NCBI GenBank assembly: GCA_001600635.1
Contig: BCKL01000012.1
Span: 62,001-126,000, forward strand
Direction of reading: 5' to 3'
DNA: 64,000 nt
Source of the DNA: Leucosporidium creatinivorum
Lineage: Eukaryota; Basidiomycota; Microbotryomycetes; Leucosporidiales; Leucosporidiaceae
Every line of letters begins with the position of its first letter. The stretch's first letter is position 1. The translations under genes and the position numbers were made by a program. The notes beneath the pieces are model-generated. The model worked only from the letters and a program-made list of their open reading frames with translations, ran no database searches and had not been told where the DNA came from. Positions 38,139-50,374 of this stretch are shown here, piece by piece.

Positions 38139-39491
38139 ATGGCCCTTCTTAAGCTCGCAAAGTGTACGTAGTGCTGTACAGTGCTCCACCGATATATCAC
38201 TGATCACCTCTACACCCTACAGACGGCAAGGACAAGGTCCGCGTCTTCCGGATGGTGCGCAACGCCGACGGCACCCACGATGTCGCCGAGTGGATCGTCT
38301 GCGCTCTCGCTGAAGGGTGAGCTTACACCTCTGCTGCACCCCGCTAGCCCTTGTGCAGCCTCTACCCGCGTTGCCTTTGCTCAACCTGCTGACCTCCGTC
38401 AAATCCGCGATTGGCTTCCTGTAGCGAGATTGAGAAGGCATGGACCGAGTCGGACAACAGCAGCATCGTCGCTACCGATTCCATCAAGAACATGGTGTAC
38501 CTCTTCTCCAAGCAGTCGCCTCACTGCCTCTCGCCCGAGAAGTTCGCCCTCGACCTCGCCCTGCACCTGGTCGGCAACTATGTAGGTTCCAGTTTTCTAA
38601 TCTGTAGCCTGGCACACGCTCCCCTGCAGCTGCTGTGCTCTTCCAACAAACTGGCGCCGTATCAGCCTCCCCCGAGCTTCGGCCGACTGACCCACATTCC
38701 GCCAATCCGCAGGCTCACCTCCACAAGTCTCACGTCGACATTACTCAGCTCAAATGGTCGCGCATCCCCGTCGCTGGCAAGCCTCACAAGCACTCCTTCG
38801 TCCGCAATGGAGACGAGAAGCGCCTCGCGTCGGTCTCGGTCGATGGAACCGCCGGCAAGGACAAGATGACGGCGACCGTCTCGGCGGGTATCAAGGACCT
38901 CCTGGTGCTCAAGACTACCGAGTCCTCGTTCGAGAACTACGTCTTCGATGAGTTCACCACTCTGAAGCGTGAGTCCTTCAGCGGCCCCGAAGTCCTAGCC
39001 GAACTTCCGCTAACCTCGGCACTTCACCGCAGCCGTGGACGAGCGCATCTTCTCCACCGCTGTCGACTGCTCCTACACCATCCCCATCTCCTCCTCCTCC
39101 CTCACCCGCTCGGCCATCGCCAACCTCGACATCGACTTCGAGGCCATCTACCGCTCGGTCGAGAAGACGACTCTCGAGATCTTCGCTACCCACAACAGTG
39201 CCAGTGTCCAGGCGACGCTTTACCAGATGTGCGAGAAGATTCTCGGGGACAACAAGCACGTTGGAGAGGTCACCTACAAGCTCCCCAACAAGGTGAGCTT
39301 TCTCCAGTCCGGCTGCCTCGGCGATTTTGAGCTCACTCAGTTCTCTCTCACAGCACTACTTCGCCGTCGACATGGCCTACTACAAGCTCAAGAACACCGC
39401 TCCCAAGGATGCCGAGGTCTTCATGCCCGTCGACGCTCCTTCCGGTCTCATCATCGCGACCGTCGCTCGTGACGCCTCGGCGAAGCTCTAA
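38139..39491 (+). CDS. URO1: Urate oxidase (uricase)
   Basis: It oxidises urate to 5-hydroxyisourate in the peroxisome. A short first exon (MALLKLAK) is followed by YGKDKVRVFRMVRNADGTHD and EIEKAWTESDNSSIVATDSI. The latter carries the family's catalytic Thr-Asp in ATDSIKNMVYLFSKQ. Next come LALHLVGNY, KSHVDITQLKWSRIPVAGK, KPHKHSFVRNGDEKR, TVSAGIKDLLVLKTTESSFE and HYFAVDMAYYKLKN. The stop at 39489-39491 is preceded by AKL, a PTS1-type peroxisomal targeting tripeptide. About seven exons give roughly 300 residues, the normal uricase length. It is divergent from the XanA-like gene, which would make its substrate, and close to PEX6, needed for import of PTS1 proteins. Confidence 0.96.
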
Positions 39492-39746
39492 AGCGGCGCG
39501 CGCGCACATACACTTATGGCTGGTCTCTTCGTGAGGTTTGGTTGGCGACCTCACTGTACATATTTGTCGTTACATTTGGGTAGGCGGTTTAGCTTAGACA
39601 GCAGGGGGGAGGATACAGATACAGCGAGGCAGTAATGCAATTCGGCGCAAGCTGGGTTGTCCTCGGAGCTCTCGTTCGCGCTCGAGAGACCGAGAGATGC
39701 TGCACAACTATTGTTACACGGCTCACTACAAGTGTCAAGCACTCGC

Positions 39747-41346
39747 TCAGCGCTTGGGAGCACCACGACGCTCCTTGGGGAACTCGAGTGGAGTGCGAAG
39801 GACGGCGGTCTTGCTCTTGCGAGCTTCGGCCTTGCTGGCGGCGGCGCGAGTGGCGATGAGCTTCTCGCAGTCCTCGGCCGAAGGAGTAACGAGGGTGCAT
39901 CCGAGTGAGCGGAAGAGCTCTCCGACCCTGCGAGCGAAGAAGGGTCAGCTTTCTGAAGCGAAAAGCGAGACGGGCGGAGCTCACCTCTTGGATCCAATTC
40001 CGAGGTCTCCAGCGAGGACTCCGACATCCGTGCTCCACGAGTCAATCTTGAGCGCCACGACCAACATGTATCCCAATAGCTTGAGCTCGGTTGTGCTAGT
40101 GCACTTCCTCCTCTCCTCCCCGGTGCTCATCCGCTGACTCTCAGTATACCTATCCAACAGCGCCGAGACGACGGAAGGGCTCGCTCCCGTCATCTTCTCC
40201 TGCAACTTGCTACGCTCCAACGCCGAGTCCCGACCGCCCATCGTCGCTTGCCGGAAGGCAAAGAGTTGGGAGAGGTGAATCACGAGCTTGAGCTTCTCGC
40301 GGTCGCGCTTCGAGGGGTCGGGGATGCTTCCTTCCACGGAGGAGCGGGACGGGATGAGTCGACGGAGGTGGTTGGAGACAAACTTGGAGCGACGGAAGGG
40401 GAGGAAGGCGTTCATTTCCTTGAAAGTGGGAGCCGTGAGGAGCGGTCCGAGGTCGATGGTGGCGAGCTCGGAAGGGGTGACGACGTCCGAGATGGAGTAG
40501 ACGTCGTTGGGCTTGACGGCATCGAAGTTGGGAGGAGGGATCGTGGGGCGGGAGAGGTTGGCGGCGTGCTCGACGTCGATGGAGGTGGGGAGGGAGGAGG
40601 AGGAAGCGGCGATGGAGTCTTGGAGCAGGGTCTGCAGGGAGGTGGAGGCGAGGCCGGTTCCGTAGGACTCGGAGTTGAGCTTGTTACGCTCCTGAGCGTT
40701 GAGCTGACGCTGCGCCTTCTTGGTTCCGAACTCTTGTCCCAGAGCTGCACGCTGCGCCGAGAAGAGCTGGCCGGCGGAGGTGGCGGAGCTGTTGCCCTTG
40801 AGGGACTTGACGATGGGAGCGAAGGTGTGAAGAGGAGCAGAGTGAAGGGTGAGGGTGTTGGCGGAAGGGTCATGAACACCCAGCATGTACCTTTCGTGCG
40901 AGAGCAGGACGCGGTCAGCGGAGGAGCTCTGTTGCGAAGCGCCGAGAACGACGACTCACTGAACCGAGTAGCCAGCAGCTTCTCCAGCAGATTCACCAGG
41001 ACCACCTCCCATGCCGACGCCCAGCTGGTTGCGACTCTCGTACTCCATCTCTGTCGTCTCTGCGGCGAGGATGGTCGGCTCGGGGTGCTTGGGGTTAGGA
41101 AGAGCGCCCGACGTAGTATAGATGGAGAAGGGAGTCTTCTTTGGTGGCTGAGCAGTGGGGAAGAGGCCTAGGAGGGTGCAGCAAGGCAGTCAGCAGGACT
41201 AAGCGGTTGCGGGCGAGGAGAGCGAGCTCGAGCGCACCAAAAACGGGAGTAGAAGCGCCAGTGTCGGGTTTGGGTACAGACACGTTGATGGCAACTCCGC
41301 TGTCTCCCTTTCTCCGCTTGGACGAGCCACTCTGAGCGTTGGACAT
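39747..41346 (-). CDS. RPA49: RNA polymerase I subunit RPA49
   Basis: This is the A49 subunit, which with A34.5 forms the TFIIF/TFIIE-like module of nucleolar RNA polymerase I and supports rDNA transcription. It starts MSNAQSGSSKRRKGDSGVAI, and an exon reads LFPTAQPPKKTPFSIYTTSG. The dimerisation region includes YMLGVHDPSANTLTLHSAPL and LKGNSSATSAGQLFSAQRAA. The motif FGTKKAQRQLNAQERNKLNS is typical of A49. The C-terminal tandem winged-helix part begins near AFLPFRRSKFVSNHLRRLIP and ends with KERRGAPKR. A single intron at about 39929-39984 separates the last exon. Length (about 450 residues) suits the family. It converges with URO1 and diverges from SET2. Confidence 0.85.
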
Positions 41347-41797
41347 GGTGCAGAAACGGGCGACGAAGGGTGAGGGAGGAAAGCAAAAGCTCAAACGGGC
41401 TGGACTTCGCTTCGCAGGCCAGCTCCGAGGTGGCCGTTCTCGGCGAATTCTCCACCAGAGCAGCTTATATTTCACTGAAATGCTACTGAAGCTATCCCCA
41501 CGGTACTGAGCTATCTCACTGCACCGTGCTCGAGTGCATAAATTGAGCCCTTCTCACAGTGCGCGACTCGCGCCTGGCTCTCCTTCCTACTTCGTCGCCT
41601 TCTCGCCTCTCTCGTCGCCTCGTCGTCAGCCGATCCGTATCATAATCGACTACAGCTTGCTGGTGGTGCTCTGAGTCTCGGTACACGTCTCTCAAGCCCA
41701 GGTAAGTCGCCTCGTTCCACCCGCCAACCGCTCCCAGCTCACTCGTCGGACGTCCAGCCCCGAGGCTGCACCTCGTCGACCCGTGGATCGCCGTCAG
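41347..41797. promoter_or_regulatory. Divergent promoter of RPA49 and SET2
   Basis: 450 bp between the two start codons. A probable SET2 leader intron runs from GTAAGT at about 41702 to a CAG at about 41758. A TATAAAT-like patch is not obvious. The sequence is otherwise plain. Confidence 0.45.
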
Positions 41798-44700
41798 ATG
41801 ATCAGCGTGTCGCCTTCTTCCCCCTCATACCCTACGCCTACCTCGCCTCCCGCTCAGCGACTCGAGGCGACCAGCGCGAACGACTCGCCGATGGACCTTG
41901 AGCCAGCCGGCGCGTCGGCTCGCTCGCCTGCTCCCAACGGCTTGCAGGAAGCACCACAAGGTGCTGCTGCTGCTATGGAGGTCAACCAGCGTACAGGCGA
42001 TGTCAGCGTCAAGTGGGAAGCCATCCCAACCGCGCCGGCACCAAGTCAGCAACACAATCCGCCGCTCAAGCCAGTGTTCCCCTTACCGCCGCGACCTACA
42101 GACTCGCCACTGGTACCAGCACACTCGTCCTTCCCCTCGCTACCTTCCTCCCTCCCACCGAAACCGACTACATCACTGTCGCCACCCTCAGCTCGCCATC
42201 TGTTCCCCCTGCCCGCTCCGCCGCACCCATCCAGCAGCAGCGCGGCTTTCCCTGCAGCGGCCGACATCAAGCCGACGTTGCCCTACAAGCACGAGGCGCG
42301 CTCCCCGCCAACATTCAGCTCCCTGCCGCTCAAGCCCGAACCGCCCTTCTCGCCGCCTCCACAACAAGACGACGTGAAGCCTTTCGGCTCTCCCGACTCG
42401 TCGCACCTCCAGCGGGAAGCATCTACCTCTACTCTTCCCTCTCCCAATCCTTTCGCGTCGACGTCTACCTCGGCCTCGGACGAGGGCGACTCGTCAGGCC
42501 GATCAACACCGCGCGAGGAGGAAGAGTCGGTCACGCGTGGGCGGAGCAAGAGCCCCAAGAAGCCTCGTAATGGGAGTGCAGACTCTCCGAGAAAGGACAA
42601 GGGAAAGAAGGTCAAGAAGGAGGAGCCCGAGGCTCAGCTCATCGGCCACTTGCCCAACGCGAACCATGAGGTGCGCTTGATTCGGCTCGGTGGCTCATGT
42701 AGACTACTGACGCGTCGCTCTTGATACAAACAGGCTCTCAGCAGCTTTATCGAAGTTTCCAACTGCACCTACGCCTCAAAAGCGCTCGGCGACCTCGCCT
42801 ACTTCGACTCGGATTCGGCGCAGTGCGATTGTGTGCATTACGATGGTACGTTGCGCTTCCCATCTTCTTGACATTCCTACTCCGACTGAGACTCATCTCT
42901 TTCTGTCTTTCTGAATAGGCTTCCCCGACAACGAGCAAGCTTGCGGAGAAGACTCGTCTTGCATGAACCGCTTGATGCAGATCGAGTGCGTGCAGGGTGA
43001 TTGCAAGTGTGGAGAGAACTGTCAGAACCAGAGGTGAGCTTCCTCGCTCTATCTCTTGCCGTGCGCGAGAGCTGACTAGCTTCTCGGCTTCCCCTCCTCA
43101 GATTCCAACGCAAGCAATACGCCAAGATCGACATCGTCAAGACGGAGAAGAAAGGCTTTGGAGTTCGTACAAGCGAAGATCTACCAGCGTGAGCTTCATT
43201 GGCACCTTCCGTCGAGAAGCCGAGCTGATCTTCTCTCTCACTCATAGCGACTCTTTCGTCTACGAGTACGTCGGCGAGGTCATCGGACCAACAGCCTTCG
43301 CCAAACGAATGAAGGACTACGCTGCTGGAGGCATCCGTCATTTCTACTTCATGGCTCTGGATCGAGAAGTGGTGAGTTCGGTTCGGCGGTCGCTCGACGA
43401 TCTCCGCTGACTCGCTTCCCTCCCGTCAGTTCATCGACGCGACCAAAAAGGGAGGCAAGGGACGTTTCCTCAACCACTCGTGCAATCCCAATTGCTTCGT
43501 CGCCAAATGGACCATCGGCAAGAAGATGCGCATGGGCATCTTCACCAAGCGGGACATCAAGGCCGATGAGGAGCTCACTTTCAACTACAACGTCGATCGT
43601 TATGGGTGAGTGATGAAGCTACTGAGCTCTTAGACGCTCTCGCTAACTCTCAACTCGCCTCAACAGCCACGTCGCTCAGCCCTGCTACTGCGGCGAGGCC
43701 AACTGCGTCGGCTTCATCGGAGGCAAGACTCAGACCGACATCGGCGGCATGGACGACCTCTACATCGATGGTGAGTCTTGGTCGCTCGCTGTCTGGCTCA
43801 TTTGAACTCGTACTAACCCCTCCTCGTTCAGCTCTCGGAATCACGGAGGAAGTCGAGGCGCTCGGCTTGAGGGGAACCAAGAAGAAGAAGTCGAAGAAAC
43901 TTGATGAGGACTTCTTGGTGAGTTCCCATTCAGCTCCCGCTATCTCGACGCCGTAGCTGACTGTTCGACCGCTCGACAGCCCGACCTCAAGCCCATCGAG
44001 CTCGATGAGGTGCCCAAGGTCTCCGCTGCGGTTCGCCAGGCTATCCAGACTCGCCGAATCCTCGAGAAGTTGCTGCATCGTATCCAGGTGGGCTTCCACT
44101 GTCTTGTATCCCCTCGCCGGCTCGAACTCACGCTTCGCTCGCTCGCAGATGACCACCGACGAGGAGGTTCGCAACGCTCTGCTCCGTCTGCATGGCTTCA
44201 GCCTCATGAGCCATGTCCTCAAAGAGTACCCCAATGACATCCGCATCATCACTCTGGTGCGTTACAGTTCTAGCCGCCTCATCGCCGACGTCGGCTGACT
44301 CTCCCTTCCTTCCGGACAGGACCTCGAAATCCTCGGCAACTGGACGCTCAAGACGCGCAATAAGGTCGAGGATTCCAAGATTGAGCAGAGCGTGCAGCGT
44401 TGCGCTAGCATGATGGAGGAGCGGATATCGAAGATGGCCACGGACGTGAGTTCGGCTCGCTTCCTTTCGTTCCGCTCGTGAGGTGCTGATGCTCTTACTT
44501 CCCCAGCTACTGGACTACTGGGACTCGCTCGAGCTCGGATATCGGATACCTCGGTCTGTGAGGGTGTGTTACGATCCTCGCTCCCCTACGATGCGATGCG
44601 CTCGCTGACCCTTTTTTGTTCTGCAGGAGGCTGGTGAGGACGGCGACCGCAAGCGCGCCGCCGAGCACACCATCGAGCACCTCGCCGCCAAGCGCGGACG

Positions 44701-45940
44701 ACTCGAAGAGCCCGTCGTCGACGATGCTGCCCTCCGCCGCCCCGTCTTCGTCAAGCCCGAGGCGTCCATCATCCGTCCACCATCACCCCTCCTCCCCGCT
44801 GGCTGGCGCCAACACCACGACGACACCGGCAAGGCCTACTACGAGAACACGGTCAGCGGTGAAGTTCAGTGGGCCACGCCTGCCGCCCCAGCTATCGAGC
44901 CCGTCGTCGCGACGCCCAAAGCCGCTCCCGCTCCTATCGACATCAACGCCATCATCGCCCAAGCGCAAAAAGAGGCGGAGGCTGTTGCTGCTAAGGAAGC
45001 GGCTAGGGTTGAGGAGGAGAGAAGAGCGGCTAAGGATGCGGCGCGGAAGAGGTCAGGAGGAACGCCGAGTGGGAGGAGTGGGAGCAAGGTCGACGCCGCC
45101 AATAAGGAGAAGAAGGTCATGGCTCTGTTCAGCACGATCGTCGTGCAGGTCATGTCCAAGTATCGTGGTCACCTCGAGTCTGAGCAGTTCAAGAAGCGCG
45201 CTCGCGAGGTAGGTTCTCATTTTCTCTCCCCTCACTGGGCGCGGAGCTAACCCTCTTGCTTTGCGCCACAGGTCACCACTCTTCTTTGCGAGAAGGAGAA
45301 GAAGCACCCGCTGTACGCCTCCGAACCCTACGACTCGCTCTCGGCCGAGAAGTCGTCCAAGGTCAAGGCCTTCACCAAGGACTGGGTCAAGAAGCTCCTC
45401 GACCGCAAACGCTCTTCCAACGGCGGCACCTCTGGCACCGTTACTCCTTCCCTTACGACTCCCTCTCCGCAAACCCCCTCCGCCGCCGGCTACACCTCTT
45501 CGCCCTTCTTCATGCCTCCAACTCCTACCGCCGCTGGCCCCTCATCCCTCGGCAACGACTACGATACTTCCTCTCCTCGCTACCCCGCCGCCTTCTTCCG
45601 CCCCGACTCGCGACTCTTCGACGCAGGTCCCAATACGCCCATCCGCCCCTCCTCGTCGAACGGCTACGGCATCGACAGTACTCCCAACGGCGACCACCGC
45701 CGTCCTTCCGTCGCCAGCAGTTTAGGCGATGGGAGGAACGGCTCGTGGTCCTCGGCGGCGTTGGCCTCCTCGTCGAGGTTCGGTGCGGGAGGGCTCAACC
45801 CGCAGGAGCAGCTTGAGTTCATCGGCGAGATGGTCGCGGCGGTCGGCAATGGTTCGCCCGAGACGTCGTCGCCGGGAAGTAGAGTAGGGGGAGGAGGGAT
45901 GGGAGGCGAGACGCCGAGAGAGCCGAGCGCGAGGTGGTGA
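41798..45940 (+). CDS. SET2: Histone H3 lysine-36 methyltransferase SET2
   Basis: Set2 travels with elongating RNA polymerase II and methylates H3K36. The start at 41798 gives [18 protein letters not shown], then a Ser/Pro-rich N-terminus. The AWS zinc region follows ([42 protein letters not shown]). The SET domain holds [25 protein letters not shown] and ELTFNYN, and the post-SET zinc site is [16 protein letters not shown]. Downstream lie [19 protein letters not shown] (WW domain) and [19 protein letters not shown] (SRI domain that binds the phosphorylated polymerase tail). The end is a long Ser/Pro/Gly-rich tail. All domains are in the canonical order, with about ten introns. The N- and C-terminal low-complexity extensions make it longer than yeast Set2. 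Confidence 0.96.
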
Positions 45941-46219
45941 GAAGGATCGAGACGATGTATGATTAGCTACCCCCTCCCCGCTTGATCCTGAGATATGACC
46001 ACAGCTCTGCGTTACGCGATGTTGCTTTTTGTTTTATAACTTGTCGAGTGTTTCTCGTGATGCTCGGCTGCAAGAAAAGTGGTTGATCAGGCTTCGACTG
46101 GAGCGACCGAAACGCGAGCCGAGCGGTTTAGCTGGCAGGTAGGCTCTCTAGCGAGTTGTGACGACCAGTACACTGTCCATTGCGCTTAAGAGTGTCCATA
46201 AATACAACTGGATGTTGAC
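45941..46219. other. Convergent intergenic region
   Basis: Shared 3' flank of SET2 and the UNC-93-like gene. Nothing else is seen. Confidence 0.5.
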
Positions 46220-48642
46220 CTAAGCCACGGAACCCTTCTTCTCGTCGAGCGAGCCGTCTTTCTCCAGCGCCGAGCTTGGGACTATCGCAGGAACTTCGTC
46301 GGCGGTCACAACAGCCTCGTCGGTGTCTGCGTGGTGCAGAGAGGTCAGTCAAAGCTTGTCTAGGAGATGTAGTAAAGGCGAAAGTACGACTCACGATCAG
46401 TCACTCGGAGGAGAATAACGGGGATGACGAAGAGGATGCCGGCGGCGTTCAATCCCCACGAGACGGCGAGCTCGGTCATGTAGGGAGCGAGATTGGAGTC
46501 CATGCGGAACACGCCAGCAGCGCCGGCGGATTGGATGGCCTGTACGTAGTGGACGATATGCAGGGGGGAGGGGAAGAAGAGGCAGGAGGGGCAGCGAAGC
46601 TAGTCAGCAAGACGACTCGAAGGAGCGGAGTCGAGCTGTAGGCTCACCTTGTAGAACCCGACGAGATGGGCTAGCTGGGAAGAGTCGTTCGACATGGCAC
46701 CCATCAGCCAGTCTGCGAGAAAAAGGAGCGCCGAGTCAGCCTTTGTCGCGAGGGTCGAAAAGCGAGCACTCACAGGCATAGTTCTGCCAGATAGCGTCCA
46801 TGATGCCCATGAAGATGTAGAGGACCACATGTCCGGCGTAGCCACTATCCTTGAAGTCGATGCGAGCAAACTCGGGCGCCCGAGGCTCGGCGAGGTCGGC
46901 GCGAGTGTAGCCTCTGCTTGGCAGTCAAGAGATGGTCAGCAGGTGCTCTGCACTTTGCGCGGAAGTACGGACTCACTTCTGGAAGTGGTAAGCACCTCCC
47001 CAGACGGCCATGCAGAGAGCTGTGACGAAAGCGAGTCCACCCCAAGCTCGGTTTACTCGGCGGAAGCGAGTTGAGTCGATGGCGACACCGAAAGCGAGCG
47101 AGGCGAACACTTGGAAGAGCCAGTAGAGCATGCTATTAAGAGCTCGAGTGCGAAGCGTGAAGAGGGCACCATTGAAGGAGCTGTTGAGCACGCGACGGGG
47201 AGGAGGGAAGGGTCAGCTCAGTGCTCGAGACTGATCCGGTCCGAGAGCTCACTTGAATTGCCATGTGCTGTGAGTCGGAGGTCAGATGGTCAGTGAAGTC
47301 ATTCATGCACTTGTACAGCGAATTGCGAGCACTATGAAGGGACTTCGGACACTCACTAAAACCAGTTGGAAGAGAGGAAGTAGGGAAAGAGAAGGAGAAT
47401 CCAGGCGTTATGGCGGAGGCAGCGATAGAGACCGACGATCTCGGTCTTCCAGCCTGTAGCAGAGGTGAAGCCAGGTCAGCTATGTGCGTTCGGCTGAGGT
47501 CAGAAGATCAACCGGCTTACTCGGATGAACGGGGACGACGACACGAGTGCCATCGACTCGGACCATGAGACCAGGCGACACCTGTTACAGTGGTGAGTTT
47601 GATCAGCAGTTAGCCTGTACTCAGAAGAGCGAAGCAGTACGTACGAGAATGAGAGGAATGAAGGCTCCGATAGCGGCGATGGCGAGGAAGGCGGCGTAGA
47701 CGCTGTTGCTGACTGTGCTAGCCTCCGAGTCATATGTGATGCCCAACTCGATGGCACTGCCAAGCACGGCTCCCATGTTGAAAATCATCCTGCGAGAAGG
47801 GAGGGAGGTTCAGCTTCGCAACGACGAGGGAAAGGGAGGAAGGGCTCGGCGCACCAGAACAGGGCAAAGAGGCGTCCCTTGGTCGACTCGGTGGCGTAGG
47901 CGAGAGTCATACTACCTTGTGCCGTCCAGAGCATACCAGCGCAGATGCCGACTGGTAAGTGCAGAAGGGAAGGGGATCAGCGAGGGGTTCGAAGGAGGGG
48001 AAAGGAGGCGAGGTCTGCACTCTATCGACTTACGTAGAGCACCAGCGGCCACAACGAAGCCCGAGTTCTGGTTGATGTTGTAAGAGAGGAACGCTCCGAT
48101 GTACAGAGCATAGCCAGCAGCGCCTACGCCGAGGGTGAGCCGAGCGCCGAGACGGTTGCAGACGGTGCCCGAGAAGAAGGAGGTGGCGGCAAAGGTCGAG
48201 TACTGGTGGGTGGGAAGCTGTGATTAGTACCTTTGTCTCGAGTGCATCTCAGCCCATCGGACTTGCCAGAGCGACCGAGCCGTCGTTGGAGGCCTTTGGA
48301 TCGACTTGTCCCCCTCCACCGATGCCGCTGTAGCAAGGTAGGGTCAGTCGACGTCGTTCAGTTTCGAGGTACTATACTAGCTATCCCAACTCACGAAAGG
48401 GCGTTGTACATGCTGTCAAAGTTGAGGAAACGGGGTCAGCTCCAGGCGGGAAGGCTAGGAGGAGGGGAGACTTGGAAGGCGCTCAAGAGGAGAGGGAAGC
48501 GATTGAACACGCACCCTGGACAGAGGAAGCAGACCATGGCGATGAGGCAGACCTGCACGACCGGCTGGCTGTACCATTTGCTGAAGCCCCGTCGTGTGGG
48601 CAGGGGTGGCAGGTCAGCAGCGGTGATTCCGGCGGCCTGCAT
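46220..48642 (-). CDS. UNC-93-family (MFS-like) membrane protein, candidate GlcNAc transporter
   Basis: The start at 48642 gives MQAAGITAADLPPLPTRRGF and then a first transmembrane helix (VVQVCLIAMVCFLCPG). The next exon starts MYNAL, then SGIGGGGQVDPKASNDGSVA, with the N-x-x-SGIGGGG pattern of fungal UNC-93/DUF895 proteins. Further helices read LTLGVGAAGYALYIGAFLSY, GMLWTAQGSMTLAYATESTK (a loop motif of the family) and YAAFLAIAAIGAFIPLILVS. They continue with ALFTLRTRALNSMLYWLFQV and IMDAIWQNYAYWLMGAMSND. About 11-12 membrane spans are expected, in the plasma or vacuolar membrane. The cytosolic tail is acidic/basic (EKDGSLDEKKGSVA). It is divergent from GlcNAc kinase across 251 bp, which suggests sugar uptake; the substrate is inference. 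There are many short exons. Confidence 0.8.
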
Positions 48643-48893
48643 TGTTGAGGTGCAGAAAGGTCTGAGAGCAGTGATGTGTAGGAGACAAAGAGAAGAGAGT
48701 ACAGAAGCGGAGAGATAAGACTCACCCCACAACCAGTCACGCGTCGAGCGCGAGGGCCCCTTCCAGCTTCGGCGCAGTCGGCGCTTTGTTGGCTCTTCCC
48801 GTTTCTTCGCCGATCTCGCCGACTCGTCGTGCAGGTTGGCAATCTCGCCGTTCTGACCGAGACTAGCTACAGCCCCACCCGACCCGGCCGCCG
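48643..48893. promoter_or_regulatory. Divergent promoter of UNC-93-like gene and GlcNAc kinase
   Basis: 251 bp. The word TCGCCGA occurs at 48807-48813 and 48816-48822, with a near match (TCGCCGT) shortly after. The same word is dense in the other divergent promoter of this cluster at 51896-52296. A shared cis-element is possible but unproven. Confidence 0.35.
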
Positions 48894-50374
48894 ATGCAGG
48901 CGAGCACGAGACTTGCAGGCGCCGAAGCGAATAACGCATCCCTCGCGCTCTCGTCTGCCTCTCTCAGCCCTCCTCTGCTGTCCAAGATGCCTGCGCGGAC
49001 CACTCAACGGCTGTACCTCTGTGTCGACGGAGGAGGAACCTCGGTCAAGGTCGTCATCGCTTCGGAGGAGGGCAAAGTGCTGGGACGAGGAGCAGCAGGG
49101 CCATGCAACGTGTGAGCTTTCAGAGTGTGCTGCAAGGATGTACAGCGGTTGACCAGTCTCCTGAACCCAACAGTAAAACTGTGGGACCCGCCGGAGCCAT
49201 CTCAGCTCTCTTGCAGGCCGTCTACAAGGCGCTCGCTCAGCTCGATAGCTTCGCACGCTGCGAGGAGCTGGCGAATGCATCTCCACCTCCGGCAATGGAC
49301 CGTCCAGTCTTCAAGAAGGTCTGGTTAGGTCTGGCTGGTGTCCTGCATCAAGCAGACATCGACGACTTTACGCCATTCGCTCGAGAGGCCTTTCACCTCG
49401 GCGCNGAGGACGACGGCGTACTTCGCATCACCAATGGTGAGTCCTGCGAGCTTTCTACAGCTCAGAGCTGAAGCTGAGCTTCCTTTCACCCATGCAGATG
49501 GTCATCTACTCGCCTCGTCATGCACNCTCATGCCCGACATCGACTCGACCATAGTTCTCATCGCCGGGACGGGCACTGTGGGTTTAGGTGAGCCCTAAGC
49601 CCCTTCAGACGGTAGTTTAAGCCGCTCATACCTCCTCCCCTTGCATCCACAGCATTCAAGAAACGAGGAGTCGAGCTTGATCTCGTCGGAGTGAGCGGAG
49701 GCTGGGGCTACATGTGAGCTGCATGCTGTCTCTCGGCAAGGTTCATCGGCTGACTCGTCACCCCCAGACTCGGAGACGAAGGCTCAGCCTACTCAGTTGG
49801 ACGCCTCGCCATCCGCTTCGTCCTGGAAGACGACGACCGTCGCAAGTCGCTCGCCTTCTCTCGCCCTTCCCTCCCACCTGCCTGCGCCGTCCCTCTCGTC
49901 CACGCTTTACTCGCCTGCTTCGGAGTAGCCAACGCTGCAGAGCTCGTCGACAAGACCTACAGCGACCACTCGACCTCCTCCACTCGCTCCTTCACAGCCG
50001 CCGAGGCGAATCGCAAGGTCTGGATCGCCGAGGCAGCTCGAGTCGTCTTTGCGCACGCTTTCGGAGACGACATTGACGACGCTAGTCGGATAGCCGCCCT
50101 CGCCATCGTCGCGGATGGTGTGCAGCCTCTCGTCAAGCTGGCAGCTGGTCTGGTCGGCGACAGGTCCATCATCTCCCCTTCGCGGTCTTCCTTGTCGTTG
50201 GGAGGGGGGTTGTGGAAGGTGTCAGGGTACTGTGAGCTGTTGAAGAGGGGGTTGAAGGAGCTGGGCATTGTGTTTGCCGAGGTGGTGGTGGTGGGAGACG
50301 CGCCGGAAGAAGGGGCGAGGGCGCTTGTGGCGCAGGAGCTCGCTGCGAAGGGGCGGAAAGGGCTTCCTGTGTAG
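48894..50374 (+). CDS. N-acetylglucosamine kinase, BadF/BcrA ATPase family
   Basis: It phosphorylates GlcNAc to GlcNAc-6-P using the actin-like ATPase fold of mammalian NAGK. The phosphate-1 motif is YLCVDGGGTSVKVVIA. Further landmarks are KKVWLGLAGVLHQADIDDF, TIVLIAGTGTVGL and GVSGGWGYMLGDEGSAYSVG, the family's central motif. SLSLGGGLWKVSGYCELLKR supplies the adenosine site. Start: the ATG at 48894 adds a 31-residue extension (MQASTRLAGAEANNASLALS), while the ATG at 48987 (MPARTTQRLYL) fits the family's usual length better. About six exons; the stop is at 50372-50374. Two ambiguous bases lie at 49405 (silent) and 49526. It converges with the deaminase gene. Fungal clusters such as that of Candida albicans use a hexokinase-type enzyme for this step instead. 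Confidence 0.88.
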
